A stretch of DNA of 64,000 bases from Azorhizobium doebereinerae UFLA1-100 (GCF_000473085.1 NZ_AXBA01000005.1:99262-163261), one strand, 5' to 3'. Shown: positions 36,653-46,658, counted from the first letter of the stretch. The notes: generated by a model from the letters alone, not told the origin. Numbers and translations: made by a program.

Positions 36653-37618
36653 ATGGCCGACCGCACCGCGACCCGGCCCCGCACCGCCGATGCCGACGCC
36701 CGTCGGTTCGCAGCGGCGCGCCGCCACAAGCCGCGCCCGATCTCCGACTTCCGGGCGCCGAGCCGCTTCGTGCTGCTGCTGCACCGGCTCTCCATCCGCC
36801 TGTCCGCCTCGCCGCTCGGCCGGCGCGGCGGCGGCATCCTGGCCTCGCTGGTGATCGGCGGGTTCGTCGCCTACGGCGTCGTGCTCGGCGGCCATGTGGA
36901 GGAGGCGCGCGAGCTGGCGGTGGACCTGGGCGACGTGGCCGCCAATGTCGCCGGCTTCAAGATCACCCAGGTGGGCCTGTCCGGCCAGAACCACGTGACG
37001 CCGGCCGAGATCCTCGCCGCCGCCGGCATCAAGCCCACCACCTCCCTGCTGTTCGTGGATGCCGACGCCACCCGCCAGAAGCTGGAGGCCATGCCGTGGA
37101 TCGCCAGCGCCACGGTGCGCAAGCTCTATCCCGACCGCATCGAGATCGCGGTGGTGGAGCGCGAGGCCTATGCGCTCTGGCAGGTGAACGGCGAAATCCG
37201 CGTCATCGCCAAGGACGGCATGCCCATCGCCCCCTATTCGGACGATCCGCGCTACATCAGCCTGCCCATCGTGGTGGGCGAGGGCGCGCAGAAGAAGGTG
37301 CAGGAGATCGTCGACGCGCTCGGCCGGCTGCCGGCGATCCGCGATCAGGTGCGTGCCGCCATCCTGGTGGCCGAGCGCCGCTGGACGCTGAAGCTGCGCA
37401 ACGGCATCGACGTCCGCCTGCCCGAGGTCGGGCTCGACGGCGCGCTGATGGAACTGGCCGACCTCGACCGCGACAAGAAGCTCCTGACCCGCGACATCAC
37501 CATCGTGGACCTGCGCCTGCCCGACCGGGTGGTGGTCCGCCTCTCCGATTCCGCCGCCGATGCCCGCATGCAGATGCTGAAAGCGCGCGCCAAAGCCAAG
37601 AAGGTAGGCGCCACATGA
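36653..37618 (+). CDS. ftsQ: Cell division protein FtsQ
   Basis: The start at 36653 is preferred over an upstream in-frame one that overlaps ddl; 321 residues. There is a basic cytoplasmic N-terminus (about 1-60), one membrane segment (about 65-85), a POTRA domain (about 105-175, GFKITQVGLSGQNHVTPAEI ... ATVRKLYPDRIEIAVVER) and a beta domain. It recruits FtsL/FtsB to the divisome. It overlaps ftsA by 4 bp. Confidence 0.95.
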   Translation: MADRTATRPRTADADARRFAAARRHKPRPISDFRAPSRFVLLLHRLSIRLSASPLGRRGGGILASLVIGGFVAYGVVLGGHVEEARELAVDLGDVAANVAGFKITQVGLSGQNHVTPAEILAAAGIKPTTSLLFVDADATRQKLEAMPWIASATVRKLYPDRIEIAVVEREAYALWQVNGEIRVIAKDGMPIAPYSDDPRYISLPIVVGEGAQKKVQEIVDALGRLPAIRDQVRAAILVAERRWTLKLRNGIDVRLPEVGLDGALMELADLDRDKKLLTRDITIVDLRLPDRVVVRLSDSAADARMQMLKARAKAKKVGAT

Positions 37619-38943
37619 GCAGATCCCGCCTCGCCCAGGGTTTCGCCCCCAAGATGCGCCCGCTGCCGCCCAAGAAGAGCGGCATCATCGGCGTATTGGA
37701 CATCGGCACCAGCAAGATCGTCTGCATGATCGCGCGGCTGAAGCCGCGCCCGCCATCCGACGTGCTGCGCCGTCGCACCCATTCCATCGACGTGCTCGGC
37801 ATCGGCCACACCCGCGCCCACGGCGTGAAGGGCGGCGCGGTGGTGGACATGGGCCGCGCGGAGGCCGCCATCCGCCAGGCGGTGGACATGGCCGAGCGCG
37901 CCTCCGGCGTGCAGATCGCCTCCGTCATCCTCGGCGTCTCCGGCGCCCGCCTGTCCTCGCAGCATTACGAGGCACAAGTCCGCCTCACCGCCCCGGCGGT
38001 GGAGGAATTCGATATCCGCCGCGTGCTCGAAGCCGCCTCCACCTATGCGGTGGGCGACGGCCGCGCCGTGATGCACGCGCTGCCGGTGGGCTATTCGCTC
38101 GACAACCGGCGCGGCATCGGCGAGCCCTGCGGCATGCTCGGCCGCGAGCTGGGCGTGGACATGCACGTGGTCACCGGCGACCTGACCTCCCTGAAGAACC
38201 TCGTGCTGTGCGTCGAGCGCTGCCATCTCGGCATCGAGGCGATGGTGGCCGCGCCCTATGCGGCGGCCCTGTCCTCCCTGACCGACGACGAAATGGAGCT
38301 TGGCGTCACGCTCATCGACATGGGCGCGGGCACCACAACCTTCTCGGTCGTGGCCGGCGGACACTGCGTCTATGTGGACGGCATCGCGGTCGGCGGCCAG
38401 CACATCACCAACGACGTGGCCCGCGGCCTGCCGGCCCGCCTCGCCGACGCCGAGCGCCTGAAGGCGCTGCACGGCGCGGTGGTGGCGGTGTCGTCCGACG
38501 ACCACGACATGCTCACCATCCCGCCTTTGTCCGGCGACGAGCGCGACCAGCCCAACATGGTGCCCAAGTCCCGCCTCGTGACCATCGTGAAGCCACGGGC
38601 GGAAGAGATCGTCGAATTGATTCGCGACCGCCTGCGCGCCTCCGGCCACGTGGGTGACGCGGGACGCCGGCTGGTGCTCACCGGCGGCGCGGCGCAGCTC
38701 CAGGGCCTGCCGGACCTGCTGGCGCGGGTGATCGGGCCGCAGGTGCGCATCGGCCGCCCGCTGGGCGTCTCGCGGCTGCCGGAGGCCGCCCGCGGCGCCG
38801 CCTTCGCGGTGGCGGCGGGACTGCTGGTCTACCCGCAGGTGGCAGGGCTCGAACACTTCGAGCCGCGCCGCCGCCAGGCCGCCGGAGCCGAGGGCGGGTC
38901 ATATTTCGGTCGTGTTGGTCAATGGCTGCGAGACAGCTTTTAG
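37615..38943 (+). CDS. ftsA: Cell division protein FtsA
   Basis: The 442-residue actin-like ATPase tethers FtsZ to the membrane. It has phosphate-binding motifs VLDIGTSKIVCMIA and LIDMGAGTTTFSV, an adenosine motif VLTGGAAQLQGL, and a C-terminal amphipathic membrane helix (GRVGQWLRDSF). ATGA overlap with ftsQ. Confidence 0.97.
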   Translation: MSRSRLAQGFAPKMRPLPPKKSGIIGVLDIGTSKIVCMIARLKPRPPSDVLRRRTHSIDVLGIGHTRAHGVKGGAVVDMGRAEAAIRQAVDMAERASGVQIASVILGVSGARLSSQHYEAQVRLTAPAVEEFDIRRVLEAASTYAVGDGRAVMHALPVGYSLDNRRGIGEPCGMLGRELGVDMHVVTGDLTSLKNLVLCVERCHLGIEAMVAAPYAAALSSLTDDEMELGVTLIDMGAGTTTFSVVAGGHCVYVDGIAVGGQHITNDVARGLPARLADAERLKALHGAVVAVSSDDHDMLTIPPLSGDERDQPNMVPKSRLVTIVKPRAEEIVELIRDRLRASGHVGDAGRRLVLTGGAAQLQGLPDLLARVIGPQVRIGRPLGVSRLPEAARGAAFAVAAGLLVYPQVAGLEHFEPRRRQAAGAEGGSYFGRVGQWLRDSF

Positions 38944-39031
38944 AGATGGTTAACCGTGAGGCCCTTAACTAGGGGCACACCACGGATTCGGAACCGTCGG
39001 GACAGCGCTTCGGGCGCAACGGAGTGAGGAC
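38944..39031 (+). promoter_or_regulatory. ftsA-ftsZ spacer with CtrA-like half sites
   Basis: GTTAACC (38948-38954) and CTTAACT (38965-38971) are CtrA-like half sites with TTAA cores 11 nt apart rather than the canonical 7. The spacer also holds the ftsZ ribosome site GTGAGGA. A separate ftsZ promoter under CtrA is plausible but not shown. Confidence 0.35.
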
Positions 39032-40759
39032 ATGTCGATCAACCTTCAGATGCCCGACATTCGGGAGTTGCGGCCCAGGATCACGGTGTTTGGTTGCGGC
39101 GGTGCCGGTGGCAACGCGGTCAACAACATGATCACCGCGGGTCTCACCGGCGTTGAGTTCGTGGTGGCCAACACCGACGCCCAGGCGCTCTCCCTCTCCA
39201 AGGCCGAACGCCTCGTGCAGATGGGCGTGGCGGTGACCGAGGGCCTCGGCGCCGGCTCCCAGCCGGAAGTCGGCCGCGCCGCCGCCGAGGAAGTCATCGA
39301 CGAGATCCGCGACCACCTGTCCGGCTCGCACATGGTGTTCATCACCGCCGGCATGGGCGGCGGCACCGGCACCGGCGCCGCCCCGGTCGTGGCCCGCGCC
39401 GCTCGCGAGCTCGGCATCCTCACGGTGGGCGTGGTGACCAAGCCCTTCCACTTCGAGGGCCAGCGCCGCATGCGCGTCGCCGAGCACGGCATCAACGAAT
39501 TGCAGAAGACGGTCGACACCCTGATCGTCATCCCGAACCAGAACCTGTTCCGGGTCGCCAACGAGAAGACCACCTTCGCCGACGCCTTCGCCATGGCCGA
39601 CCAGGTGCTCTATTCCGGCGTCGCCTGCATCACCGACCTGATGGTGAAGGAAGGCCTCATCAACCTCGACTTCGCCGACGTGCGCGCCGTGATGCGCGAC
39701 ATGGGCAAGGCGATGATGGGCACCGGCGAAGCCTCCGGCGACAAGCGCGCCATCCAGGCGGCGGAAGCCGCCATCGCCAACCCGCTGCTGGACGAAATCT
39801 CCATGCGCGGCGCCGGTGGCCTCTTGATCTCCATCACCGGCGGCAACGACATGACGCTGTTCGAGGTGGACGAGGCGGCGACCCGCATCCGCGAGGAAGT
39901 GGACCCCGACGCCAACATCATCCTCGGCGCCACCTTCGACCAGTCGCTGGACGGCATCATCCGCGTGTCGGTGGTCGCCACCGGCATCGACCCGGCGGTG
40001 GTTCCCGAGCAGATCGCGACCAGCGGCAACGGCCTGCCGGATCTCGGCGGCCGCAAGATGTCGAATGCCGGCCGCGTCGCCGTGGAACAGGCCCGCGAGG
40101 CCCAGATCCGCAGCGCGGTGGCCTCCATCTCCGCCGAGGACCTGATGTCCATGGAGCCGGCCCCGCCCGCGCCCCAGCCGCAGCAGACCGTCTATCGCGA
40201 CCCGGCGCCGCAGCAGGCCCGCCCTCCCATGCCGGAGCGCCCTCAGCCGGCGCAGTCGGTGGTGGATGACGTGACCATCCGCGCCGCTGCGCCGAAGCCC
40301 TCCTTCTTCTCCGAGCCGGAGCAGCCGCCGGCGCCACCGCCGGTGGTGGAGGACGAGTTCGCTCCCTACATCCCGCCGCAGGCCCAGCGTCCCCGCGCCC
40401 CGCGCATGCCGCGCGTCGAGGAACTGCCGGTGCCGGCGCAGAACCAGATCCGCGCCCAGCGCGGCGAAGCGCCGGTCGAGCAGAAGCGCATGACGCTGCT
40501 GCAGCGCCTCGCCAACGTGGGCATGGGCCGCCACCATGACGAGCCGGAAGCCCCTCCGGCCCGCCGCGAGCAGCCCAGCATGCGGGCGCCGGAAGCCCGC
40601 GGGCCTGCGCCCCGCCAGGGCGAGCCGCCGGTGTCTGAATTCGCCAAGCGCCCGCCCACCCGGCCGCAGCAGGAAGTGCCCAGCCGTCCGGCGCCCCAGC
40701 AGGGCCACGACGACGACCAGCTGGAAATCCCGGCCTTCCTCCGCCGCCAGGCGAACTGA
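39032..40759 (+). CDS. ftsZ: Cell division GTPase FtsZ
   Basis: The 575-residue tubulin homologue. N-terminal GTPase domain holds [15 protein letters not shown] and the tubulin signature GMGGGTGTG (about 108-116), and the T7-loop region follows ([11 protein letters not shown]). After about residue 320 comes a long Pro/Gln/Ala-rich linker (about 230 residues). It ends in the conserved peptide [12 protein letters not shown] that binds FtsA and other partners. The long linker is typical of alphaproteobacteria. Confidence 0.98.
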   Translation: MSINLQMPDIRELRPRITVFGCGGAGGNAVNNMITAGLTGVEFVVANTDAQALSLSKAERLVQMGVAVTEGLGAGSQPEVGRAAAEEVIDEIRDHLSGSHMVFITAGMGGGTGTGAAPVVARAARELGILTVGVVTKPFHFEGQRRMRVAEHGINELQKTVDTLIVIPNQNLFRVANEKTTFADAFAMADQVLYSGVACITDLMVKEGLINLDFADVRAVMRDMGKAMMGTGEASGDKRAIQAAEAAIANPLLDEISMRGAGGLLISITGGNDMTLFEVDEAATRIREEVDPDANIILGATFDQSLDGIIRVSVVATGIDPAVVPEQIATSGNGLPDLGGRKMSNAGRVAVEQAREAQIRSAVASISAEDLMSMEPAPPAPQPQQTVYRDPAPQQARPPMPERPQPAQSVVDDVTIRAAAPKPSFFSEPEQPPAPPPVVEDEFAPYIPPQAQRPRAPRMPRVEELPVPAQNQIRAQRGEAPVEQKRMTLLQRLANVGMGRHHDEPEAPPARREQPSMRAPEARGPAPRQGEPPVSEFAKRPPTRPQQEVPSRPAPQQGHDDDQLEIPAFLRRQAN

Positions 40760-41137
40760 AGTCCCGCTGCGGCGCGGCATCGGCCACCGGCCGATTCGCG
40801 CCGCGCGGCTCCCGGGGCCCGGCCCCGGTGGGACACGACCGTCCGAATCCGGTCCCACGCTCTGTAACACTGCCCCTCGCGCCCGGAGCCTGCTCCGGGC
40901 GTAACTTTTTGATAATGATGAATTATTTGCCCGCTAAGCTTGGTAACAGGCGGTAAGCAAGCGTGATTTGGCGCGGCGCACACCACCGACTAGGGTGCAG
41001 CCCATCCGAAGGGCTCCCACGCTCTCCGCCAGCCTAGACAGGCAAGCGCGGCAAATGTGGTCCCCCCGGATGTTGGTTTGGGGGCGAAGAAGTGGCAGGG
41101 CTTTCCAGCCACCGCTTCGAGACGGATGGTTCCACTG
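40760..41137. other. 378-bp spacer between ftsZ and lpxC
   Basis: It contains a strong terminator at 40880-40910 and an AT-rich stretch just after it (about 40903-40930) likely to hold the lpxC promoter. No RNA gene or credible small protein is seen. Confidence 0.5.
40880..40910 (+). terminator. Rho-independent terminator after ftsZ
   Basis: CGCCCGGAGC (40880-40889) pairs perfectly with GCTCCGGGCG (40892-40901), followed by TAACTTTTT. It is the clearest intrinsic terminator of the window and ends the ftsW-ftsZ transcript. Confidence 0.85.
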
Positions 41138-42067
41138 ATGCAGACCACACTGGCCGGTACGGTCACGCTCACGGGCGCCGGAGTTCACGCGGGTGTCGAA
41201 ACCCGTCTGCTCCTGAAGCCCGCTCCCGTCGACACCGGCATCGTCTTCCTCCGCACCTTCGCCGACCAGGCTCCCCGCAAGATTTCCGTGTCCCGCCAGT
41301 CGGTGCAGGCCACCGACCTCGCCACCGTGCTTGGCGACAAGAGCGGCATCCTCGTGTCCACCGTCGAGCACCTGCTCTCGACGCTCTCCGGCCTCGCCAT
41401 CGACAATGCGCTGATCGAGATCGACGGGCCCGAAGTTCCGATCCTGGACGGCAGCGCCGCCCTCATCGTCGCGGCCATCGACCGGGTCGGCACCGTCTCC
41501 CAGAAGGCGCGCCGCAAGTTCATCAAGGTGCTGAAGCCGGTGCGGGTCGAGAACGGCGCCGCCTTCGGCGAACTGCGCCCCTATGACGCCGGCTTCCGCG
41601 TCGAGGTGGAGATCGAGTTCGACCATGTCGAGATCGGCCGCCAGCGCTTCGCCGCCAACCTGACCCCCGCGGTGTTCCGCCGCGAGCTGGCGCACGCCCG
41701 CACCTTCGGCTTCCTGAAGGACGTGGAGCGCCTGCGCGGCGCCGGCTTCGCGCGTGGCGCCTCGCTGGAAAACACCGTCTGCCTCGGCCCCGAGGGCATC
41801 CTCAACCCCGAGGGCCTGCGCTGCCCGGACGAGTTCGTGCGCCACAAGGCGCTGGACGCGGTCGGCGACCTCGCCCTCGCCGGCCTGCCGCTTCAGGCCC
41901 GCTATGCTTCGTTCCGCGGCGGCCACAAGCTGAACTTCCAGGTGGTGGACGCGCTGCTGGCGGACCGTTCCGCCTATGCCATCGTGGAAGCCCCGGAAGC
42001 CCGCCGCCGCGACGCCGCCGAACTGGTGTTCGGTCAGCCCATGCCGGCCTTCGCCCCCGAGCGCTGA
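41138..42067 (+). CDS. lpxC: UDP-3-O-acyl-N-acetylglucosamine deacetylase
   Basis: The zinc enzyme catalyses the committed step of lipid A synthesis. The start at 41138 (QTTLAGTVTLTGAGVHAG) gives 309 residues; an ATG at 41126 would add four. Zinc ligands are visible in STVEHLLS and RHKALDAVGD, and the catalytic His in RGGHKLN. It is the usual gene after ftsZ in Gram-negatives. Confidence 0.97.
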   Translation: MQTTLAGTVTLTGAGVHAGVETRLLLKPAPVDTGIVFLRTFADQAPRKISVSRQSVQATDLATVLGDKSGILVSTVEHLLSTLSGLAIDNALIEIDGPEVPILDGSAALIVAAIDRVGTVSQKARRKFIKVLKPVRVENGAAFGELRPYDAGFRVEVEIEFDHVEIGRQRFAANLTPAVFRRELAHARTFGFLKDVERLRGAGFARGASLENTVCLGPEGILNPEGLRCPDEFVRHKALDAVGDLALAGLPLQARYASFRGGHKLNFQVVDALLADRSAYAIVEAPEARRRDAAELVFGQPMPAFAPER

Positions 42068-42076
42068 GCCCTGGAC

Positions 42077-42095
42077 CGGGCCGGCGCCCGGCCCG
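42077..42095 (+). terminator. Hairpin after lpxC
   Basis: CGGGCCG (42077-42083) pairs with CGGCCCG (42089-42095), 10 bp after the lpxC stop. No T tract; a second, weaker hairpin follows near 42116-42137. Confidence 0.45.
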
Positions 42096-42169
42096 TCAGA
42101 AACAACTCCCCCGAATGACCGGCGCCTGAGGCCGGTTCGGATGGCTTGAGATCTTCGGAACGGCCGCGC

Positions 42170-42991
42170 TCAGTCCGGCACGATCCGATAGGCGCTGCCC
42201 ACAGCCTCCACCCGCCCGAACCCGCTCACATGCCCGCCGGCAACGCTCCAGCCTTGCCGGGCGGCCTGTTCCAGCGCTCCGCGCCGCGTGCGCGCGGCCG
42301 CGGCAGGGTCGAGATCATACACCAGGCCGACGTCCGGATCGGCGGGCTGAAGCGTCTCCAGGTGCAGCATGTCCGCCCAGAGCAGCAGACGATCCGCGCC
42401 GTCACCGATGAGATAGCCGGTGTGGCCGGGCGTGTGGCCCGGCAGCGGGCACGCATCGATGCCTGGCATGACCGTCCCCGGACGGATGGGGCGGATGCGC
42501 CCGGCATAGATGCGCTGCAAGGCCGCGGCGATGTCGAAGCCGCCCTGCCGGGCCTTCGGGATCGCCGCACGGGCCTCGGCATCGGTGAAGAAGGCCAGAT
42601 CCGCCTGCGGCACCAGAATCTCTGCCTCTGGAAAATAAGGCGCCTCGCCATCGAACAGGCCGAGGGCATGGTCGCCATGGACATGGGTGAGCAGAACGCA
42701 GCCGACCTCGCCGGGTGCCACGCCGATGCCGGCGAGCGCCGCGCGGGCATGGCCGAGATGCGCGCCCCAGCTCGGGCCGGTGCCGGCATCCACAAGGACG
42801 ACACCGGAGGGACCGCGCAGCGCGAAACAGTTCACGTCCATGCGCAGGGCGGGCAGCCCCCAGGCGGCGATCGCCTGCCGCCGCGCGCCCTCGCCGGCGA
42901 CATGGACCAGCGCTTCCGCGGGCGCCTCGAAGACCCCGTCGCGCAGCAGGAACACATCATAGGCGCCGAAGCGCCGGGGGCCATATTCCAT
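42170..42991 (-). CDS. MBL-fold metallo-hydrolase
   Basis: The start at 42991 (EYGPRRFGAYDVFLL) gives 273 residues. The metallo-beta-lactamase zinc motif LTHVHGDHALGLF is present, with later ligands in LPGHTPGHTGYLI and LLWADMLHLE. The family includes lactonases, glyoxalase II-like and quorum-quenching enzymes. Nothing in the context identifies a substrate. Convergent with lpxC and divergent from bamD. Confidence 0.85.
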   Translation of the reverse strand: MEYGPRRFGAYDVFLLRDGVFEAPAEALVHVAGEGARRQAIAAWGLPALRMDVNCFALRGPSGVVLVDAGTGPSWGAHLGHARAALAGIGVAPGEVGCVLLTHVHGDHALGLFDGEAPYFPEAEILVPQADLAFFTDAEARAAIPKARQGGFDIAAALQRIYAGRIRPIRPGTVMPGIDACPLPGHTPGHTGYLIGDGADRLLLWADMLHLETLQPADPDVGLVYDLDPAAAARTRRGALEQAARQGWSVAGGHVSGFGRVEAVGSAYRIVPD

Positions 42992-43244
42992 TCGCGCGGG
43001 TTCCGGTGTGGTCCGCCTCCTTACAGCACGGTGCCGGCGCGGTGGTCCAGGGCCCGGCAACCGGCCCCCTGCCGCTGCGGCGAGGCTTGCCGCCGGAGCA
43101 CACCCGGTCTATTTCCTCTTTCCGGAATGACGTTTGCGGTCTGTTCATGACCGCCCGCCACAATGCCGGCGGAAAGCGCCATTAGCGCCGTAAGCGGTGG
43201 CCTCCTCGCCAGCAGAGGCATGCGCCTCAATGGGATCTGAACGT

Positions 43245-44099
43245 ATGCGCCTTTTCATCGACGCGGTTCCGTTTCGCGCTGGGACTGCCCGCGCCGCGGC
43301 CCTGCTGGGTGTGCTTCTCGTCTCCGCGACGCTCGCGGGCTGCGCCAACGACAAGGACGTCACCCCCCCCGACGAGCCGGCCGAGAAGATCTACAACGAG
43401 GGCCTGACCCTCATGCGCAAGGGCGAGATGGACGCCGCCGCCAAGCGCTTCGAGGACATCGACCGCACCCACCCCTATTCGGAATGGGCCCGCAAGGCGC
43501 TGCTGATGGACACCTATGTCTATTACGAGGCGGGCAAGTACGACGAGGCCATCGCCGCCGGCAAGCGCTACATGACGCTGCATCCCGGTTCGCAGGACGC
43601 GCCCTACGCTTCCTATCTGGTGGCCTCGGCCTATTTCGACAGCATCCCCGACATCACCCGCGACCAGCGGCGCACCCGCCAGGCGCTCGACGCGCTGGAC
43701 GACGTGATTCGCAAATATCCCAACACCGAGTATGCCGCCGGCGCCAAGCGCAAGGTGGAGGTGGCCCGCGACCAGCTCGCCGGCAAGGAGATGCTGGTCG
43801 GCCGCTACTATCTTGAGCAGCGCAACTACACCGGCGCCATCAACCGCTTCAAGGTGGTGGTGACGCAGTATCAGACCACCCGGCAGGTGGAAGAGGCGCT
43901 CATGCGCCTGACCGAGGCCTACATGGCGCTCGGCATCGTCTCCGAGGCACAGACCGCCGCCGCCGTGCTGGGCTATAACTTCCCCGACAGCCCGTGGTAC
44001 AAGGACGCCTACAAGCTGGTGCAGTCCAAGGGCGTTCTCCCGCAGGAGAACAAGGATTCCTGGATCAGCCAGTCGTTCAAGAAGATGGGCCTCGGCTGA
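43245..44099 (+). CDS. bamD: Outer-membrane assembly lipoprotein BamD
   Basis: The start at 43245 gives 284 residues with a lipoprotein signal ending in the lipobox LAGC, so the mature protein is anchored by a lipidated Cys. TPR repeats fill the rest (EKIYNEGLTLMRKGEMDAAA, HPYSEWARKALLMDTYVYYE, VEVARDQLAGKEMLVGRYYL). It partners BamA in outer-membrane protein insertion. recN follows after 6 bp. In-frame ATGs at 43197 and 43230 are less likely starts. Confidence 0.92.
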   Translation: MRLFIDAVPFRAGTARAAALLGVLLVSATLAGCANDKDVTPPDEPAEKIYNEGLTLMRKGEMDAAAKRFEDIDRTHPYSEWARKALLMDTYVYYEAGKYDEAIAAGKRYMTLHPGSQDAPYASYLVASAYFDSIPDITRDQRRTRQALDALDDVIRKYPNTEYAAGAKRKVEVARDQLAGKEMLVGRYYLEQRNYTGAINRFKVVVTQYQTTRQVEEALMRLTEAYMALGIVSEAQTAAAVLGYNFPDSPWYKDAYKLVQSKGVLPQENKDSWISQSFKKMGLG

Positions 44100-44105
44100 T
44101 ACCCC

Positions 44106-45785
44106 ATGATCTCGTCCCTCTCGATCCGGGACATCGTTCTTATCGAGAGGCTTGACCTCGCCCTGTCGGACGGCCTCACCGTCCTCACCGGCGAGACGGG
44201 CGCGGGGAAGTCGATCCTGCTCGATGCCCTGTCCCTGGCGCTCGGCGGCCGGGGCGACGGCGCCCTGGTGCGGCATGGCGAGGCCAAGGGGCAGATCACC
44301 GCTGTCTTCGACATCGCGCCGGGCCATCCCGCCCGCGCCCTGCTCGCCGAGGCCGACATCGCCGACGAGGGCGACCTGATCGTCCGCCGGGTGCAGATGG
44401 CCGACGGGCGCACACGCGCCACCATCAACGAACAGCCGGTCTCGGTGCAGACCCTGCGGGCGCTCGGCGCGCTGCTGGTGGAACTGCACGGCCAGCATGA
44501 CGACCGCGCTTTGGTGGACCCCGCCAGCCACCGCGCGCTGCTCGATGCCTTCGGCGGCCTGATCCCCGACGTGCAGAAGGTGAGCGCGCTGTGGCGCGTC
44601 TGGCGCGCCATCCTGTCCGAGGCGGATGCCGAGCGCGCCCGCCTGGAGGCCGCCGCCAAGGAGGCTGACTTCATCCGCCACGCGGTGGAGGAATTGACCG
44701 CGCTCGGCCCCGAGGACGGCGAGGAAGCGCTGCTCTCCGAGCGGCGCACCTTCATGATGCGCTCGGAGAAGATCGCCGGCGACCTGTCCGAGGCGCTCGA
44801 CGCCGTGGGCGGCGGCGCCTCCCCCGTGCCCTCGCTCGCCGCCGCCGTGCGCCGGCTGGAGCGCCGCGCCGGCGAGGCGCAGGACCTGGTTCTGCCCGCC
44901 GTGGAGGCCATCGACATCGCGCTCGACGCGCTGGAGACCGCGCGCAGCCACCTGGAGGCGGCCATCGCCGCCACTGCCTTCAACCCACGCGAGCTGGAAC
45001 GGATCGAGGAGCGGCTGTTCGCTTTGCGCGCCGCCGCCCGCAAGTATGGCGGGGCGGTGGACGACCTGCCGAAGGTGGCGGCGAAATTTTCCGCCGACCT
45101 CGCCGCGCTCGACCGCAGCGCCGCGACCCTGGCCGGGCTGGAGACCCGCACGGCGGATGCGGAAGCCGCCTATCGCGCCGCCGCCGACAAGCTGGCCCAG
45201 CGCCGCGCCAAGGCCGCCGCCGCCCTGGACAAGGCGGTGGATGCGGAACTGCCGCCCTTGAAGCTGGAGCGGGCGCACTTCACCGCCCGCATCGACAGCG
45301 ACCCCGCCCAGGCGGGCCCGGAAGGCTATGACCGGGTGGAATTCTGGGTGCGCACCAACCCCGGCACCCGCCCCGGCCCGATGATGAAGGTGGCCTCCGG
45401 CGGCGAGCTCTCCCGCTTCCTGCTGGCGCTGAAGGTGGTGCTGGCGGATCGCGGCTCTGCCCCCACCCTGATCTTCGACGAGATCGACAGCGGCGTCGGC
45501 GGCGCGGTGGCGGACGCCATCGGCCAGCGCCTCGCCCGCCTCGCCGGCAAGGTGCAGGTGCTGGCGGTGACCCACGCGCCGCAGGTGGCGGCTCGTGCCG
45601 GACAGCACCTGCTGATCTCCAAGGCCAGCGCCGCGGGGGCGAAGAAGGACGCGCCGGTGACCACCCGCGTTCAGCCCCTCACCGACGACCACCGCCGCGA
45701 GGAGATCGCCCGCATGCTGGCCGGCGCGACGGTGACCGCCGAGGCGCGCGCGGCGGCGGACCGGCTGCTGGGGGCGGAGGGCTGA
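44106..45785 (+). CDS. recN: DNA repair protein RecN
   Basis: The 559-residue SMC-like ATPase of double-strand-break repair. Walker A is GETGAGKS (29-36) and the opening SIRDIVLIERLDLAL is typical. A central coiled-coil part runs to about residue 420. The C-terminal signature is VASGGELSRFLLALKVVL with Walker B LIFDEIDSGVGG. It shares an operon with bamD, a frequent alphaproteobacterial arrangement. Confidence 0.96.
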   Translation: MISSLSIRDIVLIERLDLALSDGLTVLTGETGAGKSILLDALSLALGGRGDGALVRHGEAKGQITAVFDIAPGHPARALLAEADIADEGDLIVRRVQMADGRTRATINEQPVSVQTLRALGALLVELHGQHDDRALVDPASHRALLDAFGGLIPDVQKVSALWRVWRAILSEADAERARLEAAAKEADFIRHAVEELTALGPEDGEEALLSERRTFMMRSEKIAGDLSEALDAVGGGASPVPSLAAAVRRLERRAGEAQDLVLPAVEAIDIALDALETARSHLEAAIAATAFNPRELERIEERLFALRAAARKYGGAVDDLPKVAAKFSADLAALDRSAATLAGLETRTADAEAAYRAAADKLAQRRAKAAAALDKAVDAELPPLKLERAHFTARIDSDPAQAGPEGYDRVEFWVRTNPGTRPGPMMKVASGGELSRFLLALKVVLADRGSAPTLIFDEIDSGVGGAVADAIGQRLARLAGKVQVLAVTHAPQVAARAGQHLLISKASAAGAKKDAPVTTRVQPLTDDHRREEIARMLAGATVTAEARAAADRLLGAEG

Positions 45786-45795
45786 CCTGAAAAAG

Positions 45796-45855
45796 GCAAC
45801 TTTTTAGTTGCATGTTTCGGCGGCCAATGCCCTAATCAGGCAACCGGGAGGTTGC
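45796..45855. promoter_or_regulatory. Two matching palindromes upstream of the SRPBCC/ArsR pair
   Basis: GCAACT-TTTT-AGTTGC (45796-45811) and GCAACC-GGGA-GGTTGC (45840-45855) share the form GCAACY-N4-RGTTGC. They are 44 nt apart, about four helical turns. The second covers the ribosome site of the SRPBCC gene. ArsR proteins bind such dyads, so the downstream ArsR is the likely ligand. Confidence 0.65.
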
Positions 45856-45859
45856 TGAT

Positions 45860-46342
45860 ATGAGCACTGACATGAGCCAAGACATCGACACCGCCGATAG
45901 CAACGTCGTCACCAAGACCATCCTGCTGAAGGCGCCCATCGACCGCGTGTGGCAGGCCCTGACCGACCATCGGGAATTCGGCGCTTGGTTCCGCGTGCGG
46001 CTCGAGACCCCTTTCGTGCCAGGCGCCCCGACGAGCGGGCAGATGACCGTGCCGGGTTATGAGCATGTGCGCTGGTCGAGCGTGACCCAGCGCATGGATG
46101 CGCCGCACGTCTTCGCCTTCACGTGGCATCCCTACGCCGTCGAGCCGGACGTGGACTATTCCGCCGCAACACCGACACTGGTGGAGTTCCGCCTGACGGC
46201 GGTGGACGGGGGCACCCGCCTCGTCGTCACGGAGACCGGCTTCGATGCCCTGCCCGCCCATCGCCGCCCGGATGCCTTGCGCATGAACTCACGTGGCTGG
46301 GCCGCACAGATGGACAATCTTCGCGGGCATGTTGAACCCTAG
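45860..46342 (+). CDS. SRPBCC-domain protein (AHSA1 family)
   Basis: The 160-residue START-like protein begins its domain with KTILLKAPIDRVWQALTDH and contains the W-x-x-V and FTWHPYAVEPDVDY patterns of the AHSA1/YndB group. Such proteins bind hydrophobic ligands in a deep cavity. Its last 14 bp overlap the ArsR gene. This co-occurrence is common and suggests a ligand-responsive pair. The ligand is unknown. Confidence 0.85.
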   Translation: MSTDMSQDIDTADSNVVTKTILLKAPIDRVWQALTDHREFGAWFRVRLETPFVPGAPTSGQMTVPGYEHVRWSSVTQRMDAPHVFAFTWHPYAVEPDVDYSAATPTLVEFRLTAVDGGTRLVVTETGFDALPAHRRPDALRMNSRGWAAQMDNLRGHVEP

Positions 46343-46658
46343 CCTTTCCCCCGACGCCGCCGCCCCGCTCTTCGCCGCGCTCGGCGACCCCACCCGCCTC
46401 TCGCTGGTGCGGCGCCTGAGCGACGGCGAGGCGCGCTCCATCGCCCGCCTGTCGGAGGACACCGACCTCACGCGGCAGGCGGTGACGAAGCATCTGAAGG
46501 TGCTGGAAGGCGTCGGCCTCGTCAGCAGCACCCGCAGCGGGCGCGAGAGCCTGTTCGCGCTCCAGCCGGAGACGGTGGGCGCGGCGCGCGACTATCTGGC
46601 GAGCGTGTCGCGGCAGTGGGACGATGCGCTGGGACGGCTCCGGGCCTTCGTCGAGTAG
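46329..46658 (+). CDS. ArsR-family transcriptional regulator
   Basis: The start at 46329 gives 109 residues: a single winged HTH (about 10-90) with FAALGDPTRLSLVRRLSDGE and DLTRQAVTKHLKVLEGVGLV. There is no CxC metal motif, so it is not a classical arsenic sensor. It belongs to the group paired with SRPBCC proteins. It probably represses its own operon through the two upstream palindromes. Confidence 0.9.
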   Translation: MLNPSLSPDAAAPLFAALGDPTRLSLVRRLSDGEARSIARLSEDTDLTRQAVTKHLKVLEGVGLVSSTRSGRESLFALQPETVGAARDYLASVSRQWDDALGRLRAFVE

